Below, piece by piece: positions 23,301-34,537 of a stretch of DNA of 64,000 bases. The first letter of the stretch is position 1. The number at the start of each line of letters is the position of its first letter. Below the pieces are notes generated by a model that did no database searches, had not been told where the DNA came from, and was given only the letters and a program-made list of their open reading frames with translations. A program made the position numbers and the translations under genes. The stretch is from Mortierella sp. BCC40632 (lineage: Eukaryota > Mortierellomycota > Mortierellomycetes > Mortierellales > Mortierellaceae), in NCBI GenBank assembly GCA_011634665.1, contig WAEK01000006.1, positions 1,682,501-1,746,500 on the forward strand, read 5' to 3'.

Positions 23301-25568
23301 TCGTCTGGTCGGAGTTGTGCCAAGGGTTGAATGATGAGTCCAATAGGAATCTGGGACATGTTCAACAGATCATCAGTATCGGGTATATTATACGTCGTCA
23401 TCCTAAAGAATCTTGGGTTGCAGTTTCCTAATAACCAGATAGAAAAGTTGATTTTTCCCTCCTTTATCATTAGGACCATTGCCTCAATCACACTAGCTCT
23501 AGTAGAGCAGTTCAGGACAATGCACTTCTCCTGTCTCCCATACCTCCATCTAGTGCCATATAATCAGTACTGGCAAGGGGTGTGATCGATGTCCTGGACA
23601 AAGTCATAAATGGCTTTTCGTCCCAATCCTTTTGATCTTGTTCCTGAACGGCTACGGGTGAAGGAATGTTGTCTGGATCAAGTTTAGGTCTGGAGGGCTG
23701 AGTTGGAGCAGCCGATCGTAAGGGTTGTTGACCATGACCAGCTGCTTGTGCAGGTGGATATGGGGGTTGTTGTTGCTGTTGTTGCTGTTGTTGCTGTTGT
23801 GGGTGATGTGGTTGTTGATGCTGATTCTGCGGATAGGGTGGTTGCTGTTGTTGCGGCTGCTGCTGTGGATGGGGAGGCTGGCCATACCCTGAAGGAGGTC
23901 CTCTTTGTTGAAATGACTCTTGTTGCTGCTGATGCTGCTGTTGGTTCTGGCCAGGCCCATAGGGTCCTGAAGGCATGACCCCTGAAGGCGACTGTTGGGC
24001 CATTGGTGGGTATCCTGGAGGTGATTGGTGCATTGTTGCAGGCTGCGACATGGTCGAAGGATCGGTTGCATACACTCGTTTTGACCGAGCAGCTCCTGCC
24101 TTTGTTTTAGTCTAACAACAATAATAGTGACGACAATAATAATAATAATCGTTGTTGTTATTGTCGGAAGGGGGAGTTTCGACGGTTAGAATGATAATTG
24201 ATTCCCATCAAGCAGCTTGGAATAATCAATCAAGCTTTGATTGATAGCACATACCTCGGTCTGTGGTGGCGGCCCTTGTCCATAGCCTGCCTGGTTAGGT
24301 GGCTGCTGGTGCTGGTACTGGTGCTGCGGTGGTCGTGATGGTGGCGAGGAGACCTGCTGATTCATGTTCCCATTCGATCCCAGTGACAAATTAGACATTT
24401 GGTGCTGGAGTCCGTTTGTTCCCCTTGCAGGTTGCTCATTCAACTGAGTTGCAGGCGGTTGCTGGTGCTGTTGTTGAGGGGATTGTTGGGTAAAGGACTG
24501 GTGTGTCTGGGCCTGGTGAAAGCTAGAGCGTTGCTGCTGATTCTGCTGAGCAGGACGGGGTGGAGACTGCGGATATCCCGAAGCAGGTCCTGGTGGCGCA
24601 TTGCCAGGTTGATGCTGTTGTTGGGGATAGGGGTGAGGAGCTGCTGTTGCCATGCCAGCCTGTTGCTGGCCAGGCAAGGGCGATGCGTTTCTGAGCTGCT
24701 GGTTTAAATGAGGTGGCGGCAAAGGACGAGATCCAAGTGGTCTTGGCCCAGGATTCATTGTGCCAGCCATTTGACCAGAAAGTGGTCTGCCTCCAGGCTG
24801 CTGCTGCTGGTGTTGAGGTTGTTGTTGCAGGGTACCATTAGACGGGGGTCGAGGATGCGCTTGGCCAACACCGATAGGAGTAGTGGCAAGTCCACCTAGT
24901 TGAGCCATGGGGAGAAATATGTACATTCGGGTAAGGCAAAGAGTATTGTCAATCGATCTGCTCTCCTTTGCGAGAGATTTGCTCCCTGGTCGTGTGCGTG
25001 TATCTTGTTGCGTGTGCGTGTGAGTGGTCCCTGGGCTTGGTCGCGTTCTATGCAGGACTCCCACCTCCCACTTTCCCCTTTCTACTTCTCACTCTCGCTC
25101 GCTCTTTTCTCGCCACGACATCCTAATTTGACATTGCCGCCGGTCAGGACACGTTTTCTTTCCCATTCGACTCTTTTGGCCCGTGATAACGAGAAACGAG
25201 CTCGTCATTCCGTAGCCCCCTCTCTGTGTGGCTGCTTCATGCTTTGCCATGCAAATGCATCGCCAACTCACTCTCCATCAACGTCCCCCCCCGGTTCCAT
25301 CTCCCATTTGCCTACCTTGATGGATAGGGCGACCAGGGCTCGGTGGGACTCCTGTGCCAGGTCGAACTGGCAGTGTACCTGCAGGTCGCGGCTGAAAGGA
25401 AGGTCCTTGTGCTAGCGGAGGCTGCTGAGTTTTTTGCAGTGGCTGCTGGTGCTGCTGGTGCTGTTGAGGAAAAGCTTGGCCGGGGAATGGCCCCTGCGGT
25501 GGCATCGCAGGGGGGCTCTGATGGTATGGCCGCTGGGGCTGGTGTGCTGGAGGAGGAAAGGCCGACAT
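20346..25568 (-). CDS. SEC24: COPII coat subunit Sec24, 11 exons, 1236 aa
   Basis: Exons: 25568-25316, 24895-24255, 24111-23544, 23427-23300, 23155-22700, 22589-22492, 22355-21583, 21481-21363, 21270-21073, 20953-20753, 20621-20346, all in phase. Residues 1 to about 480 are a disordered Pro/Gln/Gly-rich tail. The Sec24 zinc finger follows: C546, C549, C568 and C571 (CRRC then CNLC) around [12 protein letters not shown]. Next come the trunk ([33 protein letters not shown]), the beta-sandwich, the helical domain and a gelsolin-like end ([17 protein letters not shown]). Sec24 selects cargo during ER-to-Golgi vesicle budding with Sec23 and Sar1. The Q-rich tail is longer than in yeast. It is convergent with Sec8, another secretory gene. 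Confidence 0.97.
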
Positions 25569-26025
25569 TTGGCTTGTTTTGGGGTTTACTACAGTTCAGG
25601 GTCTCTGTTAGAGAGAATGGCGAAGAGAGGTGTGTAGGTGTGAGTGCATGGGTGGAAGACAATGGAATGGGATGGAATGGGATGGAAATGAGATATATAC
25701 CTGAATGAGGTGTTGAGAAGTAGTAACAGGATGAGGATCGAGTGGTGTGGGAGAATGCAAGAAGGCAATTTAAACGCACGCACCCCTGGCGGGGATGGGA
25801 GAATGAGAGTAAGAGAGAAAGGGAGCGAGAGAGAGCGAGCGAGAGAGCGAACGAGAGGAGTGAGAAGCAAAAGAGAGAGAGAGAGTAAGAGAGAGAGAGA
25901 GAGAGAGAGAGTGTGTGTGTGTGTATGAGAGAGAGAAAGACAGAGCGAGAAAGGAGAAAAAGTCCATTTGCACGCGTGTGCAAAAAGGGGCAACTCCAAC
26001 TCTACCCGTCCTGTGCGCCACACAC

Positions 26026-26064
<39 letters not shown>

Positions 26065-26317
26065 AGACTCTCTTTCCCTTCCTCCCTTCTCTCGTCCCGT
26101 GCGGCGGTGACTGTCCATCATTAACTTGTTTCACTGTTTCTGGCATCACGTCGCGTCGCTTCGTACTCGACTCGCGTTCGCCTCACCCTTCGGATATTTC
26201 TTTAAGAAAAAATAAAATAAAAAAATAATAATACAGAGTGAAAAAAAAAAAAAGGTATATAGTCGACTAGTCCGACGAGCCTTGCACTCCAAGAACAATG
26301 TGCCTTACTAAAGGCAC

Positions 26318-26367
<50 letters not shown>

Positions 26368-26409
26368 TTTTCTCTCTCTCTCTCTTTCTCTCTCTTTCTC
26401 CTTTCTCTC

Positions 26410-26451
<42 letters not shown>

Positions 26452-26663
26452 CTTCCTCCCTTCCCTTCCCTTCTTTCTTTGCCTTGCTTTTCTCTTTCCT
26501 GATCTTGGATCTTTGCGCCTTTTGCCTTTAGCCCTGCTCGAGCTCCTTTCCGTGGTCTCCTGCCCAGCATGGCTCCCAGTCGGAATTGCGCTGCTTGCCT
26601 CAGTGCTCCCTTGTCTTTTCTTTTCCCTGCTACTAAAGTTCTTCTACCTACCACACCATCCTG
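25569..26663. other. Intergenic with long GA/CT microsatellites
   Basis: Holds the Sec24 promoter and the 3' flank of the F-box gene. GA tracts at 25865-25915, CT tracts at 26030-26060 and 26320-26450. No convincing gene. Confidence 0.55.
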
Positions 26664-29072
26664 TTATTCATCCTCCATAATGACCAATCTCGGGTTTTTC
26701 GTCTTCATCTCTTGAATTCGCGCCTGCTTATTGGGTCGTGGGATCAGGAACCGACCAACCTCAAGCACTTCTAATGTTGGAATCTCGGCAATGGCTAGAA
26801 GCCCACGCATGGTGACACCTTCACATCCTACGATCGACAGTTTTCTTAGTCTCCACATCCGCCGCGCTATTGTCAATAGCAACGAATCTGACAGTGGCCA
26901 TTTGCCTCGTAGCTCAAGCTCTACTAATTGTGGTGCACAACATATCTGTTCCATTTGATCTGCCATTTGCATCCACGTTTCTCCATCGTCACTGGTCGAG
27001 TACAGGTACATAGGTAGCACCAACCGTAGTGACCTTAGTGCAGGACAAAACCGGAGTGTCGACAAATTAAATGCCACAGCCACCTCGCCATCTAGATCTA
27101 ACTCCAACAGTCGTGTCAACGTCCACGTCCACGTTAGTCTTCGGCTCGCGTGGTCATTTTGGAATGTCAGGGCCTCGTATGCCGTATGTGGGAGAAAGGT
27201 TGTGCATCGGATTGACTGGATCGAATTGCGGAATGCGTTCGCGGCATCAAGCAGAGCTGGCACCAGCGCATGATCCTCGCCTGTCAATTCGAGCGCCCTG
27301 ATTGGCGCCAATGGCCGTGGTGCGGTTCGACCTCCAACTCCTGCCGCCACGGCCGCATTCCAGTCTGAGAAGCTGTTTTGGTGTCTCATCTGCGACACTG
27401 GTCGTGAAGGAGATGAAGGCGAAAGCATTGACGACGAAAAGGACGATGCAGTGATTGTTGACAAGGACGAGGACGAGGACGAGGACGGCAGCAAAGGGAG
27501 AGATGAAGGAATGAGCAATGCTCCTACGCTACTTGACACTGTCGTCGGTGTCGTCGGTGTGGGCAACGACTGTGACCGTGATAATGGCCCCAGGGGTGCA
27601 ACGGCCAACAGCCCTGGCGATTCCTGCCCCTGGAGATAACTGTCTCCGTTGAACTCTCTTGTGTCATCTTCGCTTCTGCTCCCTATACTGCTGCCATCGC
27701 TCTCGCTACCAGCACTGCTCGAACTGCTGGCGCTGCCACCATTAGCGCTGCCACCATTAGCGCTGCCACCATTAGCGCTGCCACCATTGAAGCTGCCACC
27801 ATTGAAGCTGCCACCATTGAAGCTGCCACCATTGGCCCTGCCATTCATTCCTAGACCACCGTTGCCATTGCTATTGCCATTGCCATTGCCATTACCATTG
27901 CCGTTGCCATTGTCATTGCCATTGGTCAGCAGCGCCGGCTGTTGCCTCCTCCTCTCAACGATCCATTGCTCCAACTCTCTCCGTCGGATGACTGCCCAGC
28001 GGAACAGACGATCATCTTGGACTCGCATTCTCAGACATTCAAGCTTATCACATGAGGCTAGGAAATCGCTGACTGATATGTTTGGAGGCGGGACAGAGAC
28101 CACACTGAGTAAGAGTGATCTCAAGTGCTGGACGGGAATCCGATCTAATACGTTAACACCTTCATGCCAATGCTGTGCATCCACTACTTCAGGCTGTTTC
28201 ATGGCTTGAACCAACTCGACAAGATGTCGGTGAGCGAAAACAAGCGACATGTCCGGGTCTTGTTTGCCCATGATCTTGATCTCTCGAAGATTGTTCTTGT
28301 GGGCTTTGTCATGCTCCTCAATAAACTTGATCACGGCCGAGATGTCAAAACGGGAAGGGATCTCATAGATCTCGAGTCGGATCAGGTTCTGAAGCTTTTC
28401 AGTCATAGGCAAGAGAACGGATCGCGAAAGCCAGAGCGGCAGGCTAATGACCCGGAGCTCATAAGAGTTATAGGTTAGCATGGCCAGGAAGACAGTCTTC
28501 CAGAGCTCACGCAGACTCATTCGGTGAATAGTGAATGGCTGCAGGAACGGAAGCTCGAATGTTAAAAGAAACTCGAGTGCACCCCAGAGATCCACCGAGT
28601 ACTGGTACTTGAAATATCGTAGATAGTCTATCGTACCATTGGTCGTTATTGTGGAGCTGACTTTAGCAGTGTTGGCAAATGCAGAGAAGGGCAAAGTAAA
28701 CGACGCAGCACTAGTGCCAGCAGTATCTGTAGCTGATTCTGGTCCAGGTACTCCAGCGGGCGTTATTTTTTTCGCGGCAGCAGCAGCAGCAGCATCCATA
28801 ATCTGTTCTGGACTGGGCGAGGAACGGGTTACGAGGAGAGTGGCGATCAGCCTGGCATAATGTTGATCAATGTCATCGTTGGACCACTTGAAAGAGGCGC
28901 GAGACTGCTCGATGAGCTTAAAGGGGCTGCGGTAGAGGACGGGTACAGTGCGCTCGAAAAGGATCTGACTGGAAAGGACGAGAGCATGGAGGGAGCGGAG
29001 GTCGTCAGCGAGATAGGCGACAATGAGATCAATGCATTCGTGCGGCAGTGGCAGCTTGGAGGCCCGCAGCAT
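26664..29072 (-). CDS. F-box-like / leucine-rich-repeat protein, single exon, 802 aa
   Basis: An uninterrupted ORF starts MLRASKLPLPHECIDLIVAY; the PHECIDLIVAYL pattern is an F-box-like start, followed by the RSLHALVLSSQILFERTVPVLY segment common in such fungal proteins. The middle is disordered: a (NG)n run at about residues 382-403, then three NGGSF and three NGGSA pentapeptides (about 413-446), then Ser-rich sequence. The C-terminus (LRFCPALRSLRL, LVELELRGKW, LRKLSIVGCEGVTMRGLLAIA, LEVLEVGRF) looks like degenerate leucine-rich repeats. F-box proteins link targets to SCF ubiquitin ligases; the target here is unknown. The F-box assignment rests on weak similarity; ORF integrity is strong. 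Confidence 0.8.
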   Translation of the reverse strand: MLRASKLPLPHECIDLIVAYLADDLRSLHALVLSSQILFERTVPVLYRSPFKLIEQSRASFKWSNDDIDQHYARLIATLLVTRSSPSPEQIMDAAAAAAAKKITPAGVPGPESATDTAGTSAASFTLPFSAFANTAKVSSTITTNGTIDYLRYFKYQYSVDLWGALEFLLTFELPFLQPFTIHRMSLRELWKTVFLAMLTYNSYELRVISLPLWLSRSVLLPMTEKLQNLIRLEIYEIPSRFDISAVIKFIEEHDKAHKNNLREIKIMGKQDPDMSLVFAHRHLVELVQAMKQPEVVDAQHWHEGVNVLDRIPVQHLRSLLLSVVSVPPPNISVSDFLASCDKLECLRMRVQDDRLFRWAVIRRRELEQWIVERRRQQPALLTNGNDNGNGNGNGNGNGNSNGNGGLGMNGRANGGSFNGGSFNGGSFNGGSANGGSANGGSANGGSASSSSSAGSESDGSSIGSRSEDDTREFNGDSYLQGQESPGLLAVAPLGPLSRSQSLPTPTTPTTVSSSVGALLIPSSLPLLPSSSSSSSLSTITASSFSSSMLSPSSPSRPVSQMRHQNSFSDWNAAVAAGVGGRTAPRPLAPIRALELTGEDHALVPALLDAANAFRNSIQSIRCTTFLPHTAYEALTFQNDHASRRLTWTWTLTRLLELDLDGEVAVAFNLSTLRFCPALRSLRLVLPMYLYSTSDDGETWMQMADQMEQICCAPQLVELELRGKWPLSDSLLLTIARRMWRLRKLSIVGCEGVTMRGLLAIAEIPTLEVLEVGRFLIPRPNKQARIQEMKTKNPRLVIMEDE
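27735..27926 (-). repeat. Coding 15-bp minisatellite and (CCATTG)n tract
   Basis: Six near-identical 15-bp units (plus strand GCTGCCACCATTAGC or GCTGCCACCATTGAA type) encode NGGSA and NGGSF. The neighbouring hexamer CCATTG repeat (27862-27926) encodes NG/NGN. Confidence 0.9.
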
Positions 29073-29112
29073 GGGATCAACGGATCGGACGCGCGCAAAT
29101 CAGAGCGGGCGG

Positions 29113-29161
<49 letters not shown>

Positions 29162-29692
29162 AGGGACTGGCAGACAAGAGAAGGCGAGAAAGAGAGAAAG
29201 GCGATACGACGGCGAAGTGGCGATTGACGGCGAGAGGGACGCGGGATGGAAATATTATAATAGAGTCAAACTAAGGTTGGGGCTGATCCGAGTGGATGGC
29301 TGCGATTAGGAGACAGGGGAGAGTGGAGGGAATGCAGCGGGACGCGGTCGGGGCGCGACCACACGGAAGAGAGGGATGACCGAGCACGGGAGATCCGATG
29401 TTGGTGGTGATGGTGGGAAGGAAGGGGAGAGAGTGAGGGAATGAGAGAGTGAAAGAGAGAGAAAGGAGGAGGAAGGGGAGAGAGACAGAGAGAGAGAGAA
29501 AGTTTTTTTTGAGAAAGGAGAAAGCGAGAGCCGGATCGGGACCAGACAGGCAATGGGCCGAACAGAAAGAAAGATGGATGCCGGATCGGAGCAAGCGAGA
29601 TTTAACGAAGATCGATCGGAAGAATGGCAGCAGCAGCGATAAGCAGCAGCAGCAGCAGCGATGATGGCGGTGGCTGCAGCGATAGAAGCCAT

Positions 29693-29723
<31 letters not shown>

Positions 29724-30290
29724 GCAGTGGCAGTAGCAGCAGCAGCAGAGAAATAAAAAAGATGGGTAACGGAGGAGATTATGGACCATGCGGTGTGGAT
29801 GCAGTAGAGTGGATAGGGAGAGAAGCTGTGCTTTGCTGTGCAAAGAGTAGCGTGACAAGGAGGGGGAGAGAGGGGCAGGGATAGAACTGAAAAGGACAAG
29901 ATGGAAAATGGATTGGGATGGATGGATTTAACGGATGGATTGATTATGGATGGACGACGCGCCGACAACCAGAGAGAAAGAAAGAAAGAAAGAAAAAAAA
30001 AAAAAAAAAAATAAAGAACAAGAGATGAGAGATGGAATGGAATGGAACAGATGGAAAGAACAGCTTTGTGTTGTATGGATGGCGATGAGGCGAAAAAGAG
30101 AGATGAGAAAAAAAAAAAAAAAAATGAGAGAAAGAGAAAGAGAAAGAGAGAGGTATTTCGAGAGAGTATAAAAGACATACCATTGGGCATGCAATATGTA
30201 GATAGACAACGTCGTTTGGATTCCGGCAACTCCACCCCCGCGTGGTGGGCCTCCTTTGGCTGTCGGAGAAGAGAAGAGAGAGAGAGACAG

Positions 30291-30323
<33 letters not shown>

Positions 30324-30984
30324 CGAGCAGGCAAGAGGGGTCCTTGTGCGAGCCTTCACTCCGCTCGCAGTAGCAAAAAATTGCAAAGTGGTCCATAGTC
30401 ATAGTTGCCCTCAAGCCAATTGACCAATTGCACGGCGCTGCGCTGCTCGGATTGCTTGGTCGCGCTCTCTCGCATTCGTTTCGTTCCTTCTTTTGTTCCT
30501 TCGTTCGTTCCTTGCCTCGCTCCTTCCAGAAGAGAAAAAAAAAAATCGAGTCTGACAAGTCCGCAGACAGGCAGACAGACAGACAGACAGAGATGAAGAG
30601 ATGGGCATACAGACATGACAGACATGACAGTCGGTCCAACACGCAGCCGGAAAGCAGACGGACAGACAGGAAAGCCAGGCAAAGCAGGCAAAGCACAGGC
30701 AAGATATGATGGATTCGGGATACGGGACTGGACATCAACAAAATAGCAGCACCGAGAGCCGCGGTCGCGTTCCATAATTGGACCTATCAGCGTCGTTGTC
30801 TGCAGAAAAACCGTCCTGCAACCGAAGACAGCAAGAGAACAAGGGTGGTTAAAAGGGTCAGCAACTCTTCTCCGCCTGCCCTGCCTTTGCCCGGGGCGCC
30901 CGTTTGGCCAAAGACCGGCCCCTCTTTTTTATTTTTTTTCTTTCTTTTTTTTTTTTTTTTTTTCTCTCTCTCTCATTAATTTAT

Positions 30985-31039
<55 letters not shown>

Positions 31040-32542
31040 TCTCTTTCTCTCTCTTTTTATCTCACCTCTCTTTCATTCTTTCTTTCTCTCGCGTCCCTTC
31101 CACACCCATTGGTACGCTGTTTTTCGCGCTCGCTGCAGTCCGCGGAACAAAACACCAGGGCGGTGCGCGTCGTTTATCAAGCATGTTGCGCACGTCGTAT
31201 CGTATATATATTATCCTTTTGCCTCGCCACATGTAAGCATACAGGAAGAGTTGCAGTCACCCTTGTCCTCTATCCTCTTCCCCCACTCCCCCCCTTTTTT
31301 TTTCTTTCTTTTTTTTACTTCGTCTCTGTTTTTTCTAGGCCATTGTGATCTTGTTTGTCAATTCTTGCTACTGTTTTGCCGGCTCTTTTGTTTTAACAAT
31401 TGCTCATTCGGCGGCGGTTCTCGTATTAGGATCCGGGTTCCTGGATGCCTATCGCGTTGCCTTTTAAGCCAATGCTCACAAAGTTGAGGGTACAGTAAGC
31501 TGTGGGTTCAACAGCGACATCACAACAGCAACACAACACACAACACGCAAGCTGCAGCCGCTCGTTTTTTTTTTTTTTTTTTTTTTTTTTGTGTACAAGT
31601 TCTGTGTCCGATTGGTCCAGGGCCACTCGCTCGTTATGCACCCTCTTTATCCTCCTTTTTTTTTTTTCCCTTCTCTCTCTCTCTCTCTCTCTTTCCCTAG
31701 GCGCCTGACCACGTCTTCACACTGCCACTACGCGGGAACGGATGCAGGTGCAGCATGTACAGGATGAACAGGCTGTCTGTGTGGATATTGGCCCTTCTCT
31801 GCCCGCGCCAGACAAGGACTTTCGCTTGGCTCCGCCTCCCGACCCTTCCCCCCTTGCCTGCGAGGGCATGGGATCAGGTATTCGGGAAGAAAGCGTCCTA
31901 GGAAGAAAAAGACGACGACGACGACGAAGACGAAGAAGAAGAGCAAGAAGAGGAAGAAGAAAAAGAAGAAGGAGAAGAGGCAGCAAATCAAAAAGAAGAG
32001 TCCTGAGGACAGTGCACGATCTGGAATTTTGTTAGGGGGGAGAGGGGAAATCAACCCTGTCTCTAGTGGGTCGCATTTCCGTAGACGCGTCCATGTTTGG
32101 CAGGTATCTAGGAAACGAGAGAAAGAAAGAGCGAGAGAGGGAGATAGAGAGACAGAGATAGACTACATACACAGAGAGAATGAGCGGATTATCGATAACT
32201 CTCCCTCCTCATGTACCTCCTCGAGGTACCTCCGTCCTTATTACTCGCCCCTTCCTACCTTGTCTTCTGCAGGGACTGGATATGAAACTCGGGTCTTTGC
32301 CAGGCGGGATCAGCATCTTCAAGGAGCCCCGGGATGCCTTCAACATCCGTTCACGCAATCCTTGCAGAATGACCTCGCAGTCTCACGAATGCTCTGCATC
32401 TGCGTTTTGGGCGCCAATAGAAAGAGCTCATCGAGGACATCGGGCGTAAAGCGACTGACAGGCGACGGATGCATCACTTGGACAGTAATGTAATTGTAGC
32501 CCTGTGGGACTTGATGTAGACACGGAGGAGTGTCGTGTGCGG

Positions 32543-32590
<48 letters not shown>

Positions 32591-32634
32591 CCCGTTCGCC
32601 GTGACACGGCCAAGCCCATAACAAAGCCTGAGAA

Positions 32635-32665
<31 letters not shown>

Positions 32666-33016
32666 GCAGAGGAGAATTAAAAAAAAATGCCAAGAAAAGT
32701 GCACGGATTAGGAAGTGGGCTGTGGGCGGGCAGGGGGAAAGAGTGTCTTGGAACAGAAGGACAGCCACATGGACCAGAAGAGCCATTTCTTGGCTTCTCT
32801 TTGCAAAACACCCACTCCTCGTCTTTTCTTTTCTCTTCTTCTTCTTCTCTTCTCTCTCTCTCTCTCTCTCTCTCTTCTACTTCTTCTTCCTCTCTTTTCA
32901 CCTGGCTCTTGCTCTTTGCTCCTCCATTCTTCACTCTCCATTCTCCCGCATCTCCTCATTCATCTCTCTTTCTCCCACGCACTCCATCAATCCTCTTTTC
33001 TTTCCAGCCACCTGTC
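29073..33016. other. 3.9-kb simple-repeat-rich region between divergent genes
   Basis: Dense microsatellites: (GT)n at 29113-29159, GCA/AGC tracts at 29623-29750, A runs near 29995 and 30110, (GA)n at 30260-30325, (AGAC)n near 30570-30590, (CT)n at 30990-31036, GAC/GAA tracts at 31908-31975 and (GA)n at 32547-32588 and 32640-32665. It separates the divergent F-box and PPxY membrane-protein genes and may contain long 5' UTRs. Two adjacent overlapping frames near 32190-32530 look vaguely protein-like on either strand but give no recognisable family or consistent splice structure. Confidence 0.55.
29113..29159 (+). repeat. (GT)n dinucleotide microsatellite
   Basis: About 23 uninterrupted TG units directly upstream of the F-box gene start. 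Confidence 0.9.
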
Positions 33017-34537
33017 ATGGCCGACAACAACGACCCTGGAAAGGGCAACCCATGGAGCGACTACCCCTCGTCCTCGTCTGGCAAAGGTTTCTACCGTGCG
33101 CCAGCTACCTTGGATGATGAGGGAAATCTGCGTCGACTTGATCGCCTTGCAGGCACTATCCCAATTGCACCTTCAGCAGGCCCCACAGCTGCCCCTTCCG
33201 CACCACCAACCCCAATCCTTATGAATAGCGCCATCGCTACTTCCTCCTCTACAACAGACCAGAACCCTAATCTCGTCTTTCAAGCATACCCACCCGTAGC
33301 CTCCTCTTCCTCTTCTCCATCCCCAATGTCTCCCTCCACAACTCTACCACAACCAACAGATCAAATGCCCGCCCTCTACGATGACGCCCCACCTTCATAT
33401 GAGGCTGTTATCACCAAAGATATCCCACAGATCCACGACAACTATGATCATATCCGGGGGCCTATTCCTGCTCGTGGTCAGGAGCTCAAGACCAGAATCC
33501 CAACAGAGTCCATTTCACACCATGGCGCTGGACCATCCAATGTCTACTCGGCAGTCGCTGGCGACGCCTCTTCGTCTTCTTCATCTCCTTACCATCAACA
33601 CCATAATAGTAACAATGATGTTGGTGGTGCTCACTACGGATCGTTTGTCCATCCACCCAATTCCTCCCGACCAACTCGGGATCTGGGACTTCGAGGAGAG
33701 ATTGCGCTGGGTGAGGACGAGGAAGAACCTATCCCGAGTGACATGGAGCGACTCCTGGGCTCAAATGCAGGGCCCATTGACGGATTCCCTCGTCGATCGG
33801 ACGTTGCAGACAACGACAGCCAGGGCAGCGAGCATGAACTAGGCCATGGCAGTGATGATGAGGACGATGGTGACCGTTCATGCTGGACAGTAGCAGGTGA
33901 TGGTCAAGCATGGCTCGCCGTGTTTTTCCACATGGTGGTGCTCCTTCCCTGGACCTTATTCTGTTATACCTGGACTCTGTGCATGGTCCTGGTCGCCTTT
34001 GTAATGTTGATCATCCCTCCACTGGGCTATCTATTTGCTATCCCTGCCATCACTTCATGGCGAGCATTGGCGCGTGCGGATCTTGTCCTGTCTGCTGCTT
34101 TGGTTTCGGACAAGATTCGTCAAAAGTACCCCTTTCACACGACGGCAGTCTATATTGAACGCGACCCTGGCCCCGAATGGACGCGTCCTCAAATCCTTGG
34201 TTATGAAATTCCTCTCCCAGGGTTTATCGAGCGGAGGAGTCGTGCTCGTCACCAGCGGCGGCGTCGTTTCAGAAACCTGTGGTACCGATGTGCAAAGCAT
34301 CTCCGGGTCACGGCTTTTGATCGACACACGATCAAGTCCATGTTCTACTTTTTGGTGTGGAAGATGATGTTTGCGATCCCAGTCTTTATTGGCATTGTCG
34401 TGCTGTTTTGTTTAACGATGCCATTCATGATCTGTCTGTTGCCGACACTTTTGGTGGTCTCGAAAGCATTTATGAACTGGCAATACCGCTGGGCAGTCTG
34501 CTGGCTCAGCGAGAAGCCAACGCCGATTATCATTTGA
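33017..34537 (+). CDS. Membrane protein with N-terminal disordered PPxY tail, single exon, 506 aa
   Basis: I place the start at the ATG at 33017 (MADNNDPGKG); the frame is open further upstream, but only through CT-rich sequence, and a splice-acceptor-like CCAG lies just before it. Residues 1 to about 290 are disordered, Ser/Pro-rich and acidic, with a PPSY motif (APPSYEAV), a ligand for WW domains such as those of Rsp5/Nedd4 ubiquitin ligases. The C-terminal half has two hydrophobic hairpins: about residues 297-350 (FFHMVVLLPWTLFCYTW, then VAFVMLIIPPLGYLFAIP) and about 445-490. A basic loop with ERRSRARHQRRRRF lies between them. The hairpin plus RALARADLVLSAAL pattern resembles the bacterial-type 'sensor' membrane domain, but this is a weak impression. 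Function unknown. Confidence 0.78.
   Translation: MADNNDPGKGNPWSDYPSSSSGKGFYRAPATLDDEGNLRRLDRLAGTIPIAPSAGPTAAPSAPPTPILMNSAIATSSSTTDQNPNLVFQAYPPVASSSSSPSPMSPSTTLPQPTDQMPALYDDAPPSYEAVITKDIPQIHDNYDHIRGPIPARGQELKTRIPTESISHHGAGPSNVYSAVAGDASSSSSSPYHQHHNSNNDVGGAHYGSFVHPPNSSRPTRDLGLRGEIALGEDEEEPIPSDMERLLGSNAGPIDGFPRRSDVADNDSQGSEHELGHGSDDEDDGDRSCWTVAGDGQAWLAVFFHMVVLLPWTLFCYTWTLCMVLVAFVMLIIPPLGYLFAIPAITSWRALARADLVLSAALVSDKIRQKYPFHTTAVYIERDPGPEWTRPQILGYEIPLPGFIERRSRARHQRRRRFRNLWYRCAKHLRVTAFDRHTIKSMFYFLVWKMMFAIPVFIGIVVLFCLTMPFMICLLPTLLVVSKAFMNWQYRWAVCWLSEKPTPIII

Noticed and set aside
23703..23978. Plus-strand frame opposite the Sec24 Gln-rich exon
   Set aside because: Shadow of the CAG/CAA repeat in the real minus-strand coding exon.
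27649..28209. Long plus-strand frame with Leu/Pro repeats
   Set aside because: Antisense to the F-box-like gene; the repeat reflects its NGGSA units.
29624..29884. Ser-rich plus-strand frame within AGC repeats
   Set aside because: Composed almost entirely of trinucleotide repeat; no start context, family or splice structure.
31742..32035. Arg-rich plus-strand frame
   Set aside because: Product of GAC/GAA repeats; no protein-like composition outside the repeat.
32687..33016. N-terminal extension of the PPxY membrane protein
   Set aside because: The frame is open but runs through GA/CT microsatellites; the ATG at 33017 follows an acceptor-like site and begins a normal protein.
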